19,380 nt of DNA, from the NCBI GenBank assembly GCA_043769275.1, contig JAYVJM010000094.1, forward strand, positions 1 to 19,380, in the 5' to 3' direction. The notes under the pieces are model-generated. The model saw nothing but the letters and a program-made list of their open reading frames with translations, ran no database searches and was not told where the DNA came from. The stretch comes from JAYVJM01 sp043769275 (GTDB taxonomy: Bacteria > Pseudomonadota > Gammaproteobacteria > Pseudomonadales > UBA7239). Positions within the stretch are counted from its first letter, which is position 1, and every line of letters starts with the position of its first letter. A program made the translations under genes and the position numbers. Below are positions 15,005-19,380 of this stretch, piece after piece.

Positions 15005-15445
15005 TTACCTAGGGGATGTATGCGCTGATTTATTCAGCAACAACACACGTAAACGACGCAAGCTATGTTTGTCGCTGCTATCTGGCAACAGCAGTACTCT
15101 TTCGCATTGATTGCCCACCGCTTTCGTGTGCAGAGAAATCAATGCGCTGGTCGCAATGCTGTCTGCACAAAAAGTTACAGGCTTTGCTTCAGATTGATCT
15201 GCTCGCTCGCCGTGCTTTTCTAAAAACCAGCATCCCTCTCGAAATACAACCGCGCTCACGCCAACCGTACGCGCAGCACAACGGCTTTTCCGCGCCATCC
15301 ACAGGCAAAAAACAGACAGCAAAAGCTGCACAAATAGCGGCAGTGCGGCCAGCCAAACGGCCAATAAAGTTAAACCCGTTAAACCCAGTAAGTAATATTG
15401 CAGAAAAACAGACGGCTTAATTTCCACTCGCAGATATTGATCCAT
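15005..15445 (-). CDS. ygfX: YgfX-like (CptA) small inner-membrane protein
   Basis: Seen: 146 residues with two closely spaced hydrophobic segments (about 12-33 and 35-51) and a cytoplasmic, basic C-terminal part. It overlaps the 3' end of sdhE by 29 bases and has its own AAGGAG ribosome site. The family (YgfX/CptA) is found directly downstream of sdhE in many gammaproteobacteria and has been described as a toxin acting on FtsZ/MreB with SdhE as antitoxin, though that model is disputed. Assignment rests mainly on position, length and topology; sequence identity to E. coli looks low. Confidence 0.7.
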   Translation of the reverse strand: MDQYLRVEIKPSVFLQYYLLGLTGLTLLAVWLAALPLFVQLLLSVFCLWMARKSRCAARTVGVSAVVFREGCWFLEKHGERADQSEAKPVTFCADSIATSALISLHTKAVGNQCERVLLLPDSSDKHSLRRLRVLLLNKSAHTSPR

Positions 15446-15686
15446 GCCGCTCCTTAATCAACTCGACGATGTGGGCGATATTCGCAGCTTGCGGTTTGGC
15501 ATGACCCAAAACCCATGCGAGCACATCTTGATCTTCACAATCCAGCAGCGCCACATAGTCATCCTGATCACCCTCAGACAAGCGAGAAAAATGGCTCTCA
15601 GTAAACGGCCCCAGTATCAAATCTAGTTCGAGCAAACCACGCCGACTGCGCCAGCGCACACGCTGAAACAAGTGTTTTTCCTGCAT
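15417..15686 (-). CDS. sdhE: SdhE/YgfY FAD assembly factor
   Basis: Helps attach FAD covalently to the flavoprotein subunit of succinate dehydrogenase and fumarate reductase. Seen: 89 residues, single helical domain, with the signature RRGLLELD (15-22; RGxxELD is the family's functional motif), then LLDCEDQDVLAWVLG typical of the family. AAAGGT lies upstream of the ATG. It overlaps ygfX and is divergent from ygfZ across 94 bases, the common gammaproteobacterial arrangement. Confidence 0.93.
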   Translation of the reverse strand: MQEKHLFQRVRWRSRRGLLELDLILGPFTESHFSRLSEGDQDDYVALLDCEDQDVLAWVLGHAKPQAANIAHIVELIKERHGSISASGN

Positions 15687-15746
15687 TTACTGATACCTTT
15701 AAAAAAATCGCTTTTAGAAAATCCGATAATCCTTGCAGAAGCAAAA

Positions 15747-15752
15747 TATAAT
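15747..15752 (+). promoter_or_regulatory. Candidate -10 element for ygfZ
   Basis: A perfect TATAAT sits about 28 bases before the ygfZ ATG in the A/T-rich spacer divergent from sdhE. I cannot find a convincing -35 box 16-18 bases upstream (the stretch there is CGATAA), so this is weak. Confidence 0.25.
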
Positions 15753-15780
15753 CGCCAAACATCCCATTTTGGCAACAATC

Positions 15781-16761
15781 ATGCGCACAGATTGGCTCAC
15801 TCTCACCCCACCCACTCTTGACTATCCAACGCTCGCCACAAAAAACACCGTAAGCGTGCTGGACGATTGCGCGCTGCTGATGTGCAGCGGCATAGACAGC
15901 GCAAAATTCCTACAGGGTCAACTCACCTGCAATCTACAAGATATTACACCGTCACAAACGCGACTTGGCGCACACTGCACCCCCAAAGGCCGCATGGCAG
16001 CCACCTTTCAGTTGGCGCAAACCGACACAAACGATTATGTATTGCGCACACACCGCGACACAGTCGAGCCATTAAAAAAAGCACTAGCCAAGTACATGGT
16101 GTTTTCCAACGCTACACTACGCCATGCGAGCGACGACTTTTTACAACTCGGCATCAGCGGCCAAGACGCACAAGCGATTGTCGAACGCGTATTTGGCGAA
16201 GCACCTTTGTTGCACAATACCATCAGCAAGTGCGCCGATGGGTTTGTATGGCGCGTAACCGATGCGCCGCGTTTTGAGTGCTGGATACATGCCGCTTGCG
16301 CGCAACGTGTGTGGCAACAACTATCTGGTCAAGCCAGCCCAACGTGCGCCCACTATTGGCAGTGGCTAAATATACGTGACGGATTGGGCTGTGTCCGCGC
16401 AGAAACGATAGAGGAGTTCATTCCGCAAATGCTGAATCTGCAACTGCTAGACGGCATCAGTTTCACAAAAGGCTGTTACACAGGGCAAGAAATTGTTGCG
16501 CGCATGCAATACAGGGGCACCTTAAAAAAAGCCATGTACCGCTTTGCTGGCGCCGGCGCTGCGCCCGTATCCAACACCCCCATCTATTTAGTCGAGCAAA
16601 ATCAAGCCATTGGGAATATCGTAATAGCCGAAGCGATATCCGACGCAAAATGGGAGGCGTTAGCAGTTGTGTCACACGATGCGATCGAACAGCCGCTGCA
16701 CATGGAAGACGGCACAAAGGTGCATGTATTGCCCATCCCCTATACCGTATTAGCAAAGTAA
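15781..16761 (+). CDS. ygfZ: YgfZ, folate-binding Fe-S cluster maintenance protein
   Basis: Tetrahydrofolate-dependent, GcvT-like protein that helps build or repair certain [4Fe-4S] enzymes such as MiaB. Seen: 326 residues, identical in length to E. coli YgfZ, when started at ATG 15781. The signature KGCYTGQE lies at 230-237 with the conserved Cys232, preceded by EEFIPQMLNLQLLDGISF. A TTG at 15733 would extend the protein by 16 residues but has no ribosome site and no conservation. A Shine-Dalgarno for 15781 is also weak. It heads a tight plus-strand cluster with the M15 peptidase, HAD and cysE genes. Confidence 0.93.
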   Translation: MRTDWLTLTPPTLDYPTLATKNTVSVLDDCALLMCSGIDSAKFLQGQLTCNLQDITPSQTRLGAHCTPKGRMAATFQLAQTDTNDYVLRTHRDTVEPLKKALAKYMVFSNATLRHASDDFLQLGISGQDAQAIVERVFGEAPLLHNTISKCADGFVWRVTDAPRFECWIHAACAQRVWQQLSGQASPTCAHYWQWLNIRDGLGCVRAETIEEFIPQMLNLQLLDGISFTKGCYTGQEIVARMQYRGTLKKAMYRFAGAGAAPVSNTPIYLVEQNQAIGNIVIAEAISDAKWEALAVVSHDAIEQPLHMEDGTKVHVLPIPYTVLAK

Positions 16762-16774
16762 AGGGGGCTTGAGC

Positions 16775-17461
16775 GTGACAATTGATTGGAAAGTAGTGAC
16801 GGGGCAAAACGCGCAAAGCTGGCTCATCGCAGTCCCCCATACGCAATGCCTTGTACACCACGATATTCTTCAGCCGTTACAACAAATTCAAAAGGCAGCC
16901 AGCGAGCAAGGCTTTCAACTGGCCATCGCCAGTGCCTTTCGCAGCCTTGAGCGCCAAAGCCTCATCTGGAATAGCAAAGCGAATGGCCAACGCCCTGTAT
17001 TAGATACCAACGGAAAGGCGCTCGACATCACGAAGCTGACACAAGACGAGTTGCTATTCGCCCTGTTGCGCTGGTCCGCCATCCCTGGCTGTTCACGGCA
17101 TCACTGGGGCACAGACCTCGACATTTACGATGCCGCCGCTGTTGCGCCAAATTACACCGTACAGCTGACGGCCAAAGAATGTGCGGAAACCGGTGTTTTC
17201 GCCAAATTTCACAACTGGCTAGATGCATTTTTCGCCTCAAACGAAACAGGATTTTTTCGCCCCTACGCACAAGATATCGGCGGCATTGCGCCCGAACGCT
17301 GGCATATATCTCACGCACCCACAGCAGGGAAATTTTCTGCTTTACTCGATGAAAATCGCTTACTTGATTGGCTCTGCGGGCAAAACATCGCATTGATCGA
17401 CAGCATATGCGCACACTGGCCGCTGATATTTCGCCGCTATCTTCTGTTGCAGCCAGCATGA
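16775..17461 (+). CDS. D-alanyl-D-alanine carboxypeptidase, M15B (VanY/LdcB-like) family
   Basis: Zinc carboxypeptidase that trims D-Ala from the peptidoglycan stem peptide. Seen: 228 residues with SAFRSLERQ, the zinc signature SRHHWGTDLD (His109, Asp116) and the PERWHIS motif (Glu174 base, third ligand His177), the exact M15B pattern. No obvious signal peptide or membrane segment at the N terminus, which is unusual for a wall enzyme; the protein may act in the cytoplasm or be exported another way. GTG 16775 is preferred over TTG 16769 because AAGGGGG lies seven bases ahead of it. It starts 13 bases after ygfZ and overlaps the HAD gene by four bases (ATGA). Confidence 0.87.
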   Translation: MTIDWKVVTGQNAQSWLIAVPHTQCLVHHDILQPLQQIQKAASEQGFQLAIASAFRSLERQSLIWNSKANGQRPVLDTNGKALDITKLTQDELLFALLRWSAIPGCSRHHWGTDLDIYDAAAVAPNYTVQLTAKECAETGVFAKFHNWLDAFFASNETGFFRPYAQDIGGIAPERWHISHAPTAGKFSALLDENRLLDWLCGQNIALIDSICAHWPLIFRRYLLLQPA

Positions 17462-18147
17462 AAAAAAAGCCTCTGATTATTTTTGATTGCGACGGCGTAC
17501 TGGTCGACAGCGAAGCTATCGAATGCCGTGTGTTTTCTGAGCATTTACAGCAATTAGGGCTGGCTTACCCTCTTGAGCGCTGCCGTCGTGAATTTAGCGG
17601 GCTGTCTCTTTCTAGCTGCCAATCTTTGATCGAAAAAAGCACTGAAAAAAAACTCCCATCAGATTTTTTTCACACCCTGCAAGCTGCCACCTTTGCGCAA
17701 TTTACAAAAGAATTACTCCCCGTTGCAGGCATAGAAGATGTGCTGAATTTTTTAGATGCAGCAGAGATTGATTATTGCGTTGCATCCAGCGGCGACCACG
17801 AAAAAATGCACTGCACACTAGGGCATACCGGCCTGCTAGTGAGCTTTAATCAGCATATTTATAGTGCCAACGAAGTGGCATACGGCAAACCAGCCCCTGA
17901 CTTATTTTTATATGCCGCAAGGCAAGAAAATTATTTGCCCGAGCAATGCATTGTCATTGAAGATTCCGTACACGGCGTGCAGGCCGCCTTAGCGGCTAAA
18001 ATGCGCGTGTGCGCCTACGGAAAACAACACATAACAACAGACCGTGCAACGGCTTTTACCCACATGTCGAAATTGCCCGCTATTCTCGCGCAATGCTGGG
18101 CGCGACAAACTCATGCGCTCACCCATGACAGAAGCGACCAATGTTGA
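17458..18147 (+). CDS. HAD-superfamily hydrolase (beta-phosphoglucomutase/YieH-like subclass)
   Basis: Seen: 229 residues with all four HAD motifs: DCDGVLVDSE (Asp10 nucleophile, Asp12), SSG (motif II, about 110-112), Lys144 in GKPAPD, and IEDSVHG (acidic pair 168-169). The helical cap after motif I places it with small phosphatases acting on sugar phosphates; E. coli YieH is a relative. The substrate cannot be read from sequence. ATG 17458 overlaps the stop of the M15 gene (ATGA), implying translational coupling, and its own stop overlaps the cysE start by seven bases. An in-frame upstream start at 17368 would overlap the M15 gene by 94 bases and is rejected. Confidence 0.85.
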   Translation: MKKKPLIIFDCDGVLVDSEAIECRVFSEHLQQLGLAYPLERCRREFSGLSLSSCQSLIEKSTEKKLPSDFFHTLQAATFAQFTKELLPVAGIEDVLNFLDAAEIDYCVASSGDHEKMHCTLGHTGLLVSFNQHIYSANEVAYGKPAPDLFLYAARQENYLPEQCIVIEDSVHGVQAALAAKMRVCAYGKQHITTDRATAFTHMSKLPAILAQCWARQTHALTHDRSDQC

Positions 18148-18920
18148 CATCTACAAAAAGCAAAACGCTAGCCACGCCCGCTGCACTTTGGCAAATTTTG
18201 CGTAAAGAGGCCGAGACGATTGCCGCTGCGGAACCCGTGCTCACCAGCTATATCCACAGCACCGTTTTGTATCACACCACGCTAGAACAAATGGTCAGTT
18301 TTATACTTGCCAATTTTTTAGATAGCCAAGCCACACCAGCTTTGTTACTACGCGAAATTTTTCTTGATGTAATGAACTGCGAGCCACAAATCGTCGACCA
18401 AATATGCCGCGACATTGCTGCTTGGTACGAGCGGGATCCTGCCTGCGATCACCACCTAATGCCAGCTCTCTATTTCAAAGGTTTTCACGCATTGCAAACG
18501 TGGCGGGTATCCCACTGGCTATGGCTGCATGGCAGGCAAACATTAGCAATGCACTTACAAAATCGCGCCAGTGAGGTCTTTGCTGTTGATATACATCCCG
18601 CAGCAACCATCGGCTCGGGGATTATGCTCGACCACGCCACAGGTATTGTGATCGGCGCTACCGCGATCATCGAGGACGATGTCTCCCTGCTACACGGTGT
18701 CACACTAGGCGGCAGTGGGCTGCACACAGCGGATCGACATCCAAAAGTCCGGCACGGCGCGATGTTGGCTGCAGGCGCAAAAGTGCTGGGGTCTATTGAT
18801 ATCGGTAAAAGTGCGAAAATCGGTGCCGGCAGCGTGGTGCTCATTGATGTACCCGCAAACAATACCGCAGCCGGCGTGCCCGCACGCTTGACACCGGCAA
18901 AAAACAGTTCTGACAATTAG
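18141..18920 (+). CDS. cysE: Serine O-acetyltransferase CysE
   Basis: Makes O-acetylserine from serine and acetyl-CoA, the first committed step of cysteine synthesis. Seen: 259 residues: helical N-terminal SATase domain (RKEAETIAAAEPVLTSYIHS, YFKGFHALQTWRVSHWLW) and left-handed hexapeptide-repeat beta-helix with catalytic Asp150 (AVDIHPAA) and His165 (LDHATG), the pair spaced 15 apart as in E. coli, then VTLGGSG and DRHPK. The C-terminal tail is short and ends in NSSDN instead of the isoleucine that docks into CysK in E. coli. The ATG overlaps the HAD stop (ATGTTGA), so it is probably coupled to it. Confidence 0.95.
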   Translation: MLTSTKSKTLATPAALWQILRKEAETIAAAEPVLTSYIHSTVLYHTTLEQMVSFILANFLDSQATPALLLREIFLDVMNCEPQIVDQICRDIAAWYERDPACDHHLMPALYFKGFHALQTWRVSHWLWLHGRQTLAMHLQNRASEVFAVDIHPAATIGSGIMLDHATGIVIGATAIIEDDVSLLHGVTLGGSGLHTADRHPKVRHGAMLAAGAKVLGSIDIGKSAKIGAGSVVLIDVPANNTAAGVPARLTPAKNSSDN

Positions 18921-18925
18921 TCAAC

Positions 18926-18947
18926 GGCTTCAGTTTGAGCAGAAGCC
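18926..18947 (+). terminator. Hairpin after cysE (possible attenuator or terminator)
   Basis: Perfect six-pair stem GGCTTC/GAAGCC (18926-18931 and 18942-18947) with a ten-base loop; an alternative outer pairing AACGGC/GCCGTT is also possible. No T-run follows, so it is not a canonical intrinsic terminator. Position, six bases after the cysE stop, suggests a transcript end or processing site. Confidence 0.3.
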
Positions 18948-18997
18948 TGCCGTTCGCCCTGATGTTTCCATTAAGGCGACATAGAGAACAAACGATT

Positions 18998-19380
18998 ATG
19001 GATTCAGCACACAAAACTGCATTGCCCAACAAAAACGGCCTGCACGGTATGGCACGAATATGCGCAGCAGCCGGCTACTCCAAAGCCGGCCTCAAGCACG
19101 CATGGCAAGGCGAAGCCGCATTCCGCGAAGAAGTCCTGCTATTAGCGCCACTGCTTCCAGCGGCATTTTGGCTAGGACAAACTGCAACAGAGCGCGCATT
19201 GTTGCTTGTAAGCTGCCTCGCTGTGCTGGTTGTCGAGTTGCTTAACTCTGCCATTGAAGCGGTAGTTGATCTCGCCAGCCCAGAGCGGCATGTATTGGCA
19301 GGACGCGCCAAAGACATGGGATCAGCCGCCGTATTTATTGCGCTCATACAAGTTATTGTGGTTTGGGGCTTGCTGATTTA
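18998..19380 (+). CDS. dgkA: Diacylglycerol kinase DgkA (3' end at window edge)
   Basis: Inner-membrane enzyme that phosphorylates diacylglycerol to phosphatidic acid, recycling lipid from membrane-derived oligosaccharide synthesis. Seen: 127 codons, with the family motifs AAGYS-AGLKHAWQGEAAFREE, ELLNSAIEAVVDL (catalytic glutamate region) and GRAKDMGSAAV, and three hydrophobic segments. E. coli DgkA is 122 residues, so the gene must end within a few codons; the last two bases shown (TA) could be the start of its stop. It has a weak ribosome site (GAGAAC region). About 77 bases after cysE, same strand. Confidence 0.93.
   Translation, partial: MDSAHKTALPNKNGLHGMARICAAAGYSKAGLKHAWQGEAAFREEVLLLAPLLPAAFWLGQTATERALLLVSCLAVLVVELLNSAIEAVVDLASPERHVLAGRAKDMGSAAVFIALIQVIVVWGLLI

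Noticed and set aside
17368..17457. Upstream start for the HAD protein
   Set aside because: Lies inside the M15 gene; the family begins a few residues before DCDGVL, matching ATG 17458.

Overview
The window looks like the chromosome of a gammaproteobacterium. The markers are the core gene order aspS-(SIMPL)-yebC-ruvC-ruvA, the sdhE/ygfX pair divergent from ygfZ, a GlpE-type single-domain rhodanese, and a DgkA-type diacylglycerol kinase. All match the Escherichia/Pseudomonas forms closely in motifs and length. The vibriolysin-like M4 peptidase and the giant secreted repeat protein would suit an aquatic, possibly Cellvibrionales-like bacterium. That placement is inference only.

Layout. (1) 1-4413, minus strand: a giant secreted protein gene made of four tandem ~390-415-residue units, running off the left edge and broken by one frameshift near 2920. 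(2) 4560-4874, plus: glpE rhodanese. (3) 4875-5011: a REP-like long inverted repeat between converging genes. (4) 5012-10319, minus: a very large M4 metallopeptidase. Its propeptide (9471-10319) and catalytic/C-terminal parts (5012-9463) are split by a one-base frameshift in a C5 run. The C-terminal part carries an internal duplication: a decayed second M4 helical domain, calcium-type Asp repeats and a second seven-motif FG-GAP propeller. (5) 10367-14889, minus: a housekeeping operon-like run aspS, SIMPL-domain gene, yebC, ruvC, ruvA. No ruvB follows ruvA; the M4 gene sits there instead. (6) 15005-15686, minus: sdhE and ygfX, overlapping. (7) 15781-18920, plus: ygfZ, an M15 D,D-carboxypeptidase, a HAD hydrolase and cysE, tightly packed and overlapping. 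(8) 18998-end, plus: dgkA, cut one base short of showing whether it ends.

The housekeeping half is ordinary: repair of Holliday junctions (ruvA, ruvC), aspartyl-tRNA charging, FAD insertion into succinate dehydrogenase (sdhE), Fe-S cluster maintenance (ygfZ), cysteine synthesis (cysE) and lipid recycling (dgkA). The left half is accessory: two giant exported proteins flank glpE, both built by tandem duplication and both frameshifted in this sequence. The most interesting object is the M4 protein, which fuses an active-looking peptidase to a catalytically dead copy of its own helical domain. I see no tRNA, rRNA, CRISPR array, insertion sequence or prophage. No gap exceeds 150 bases without a gene.
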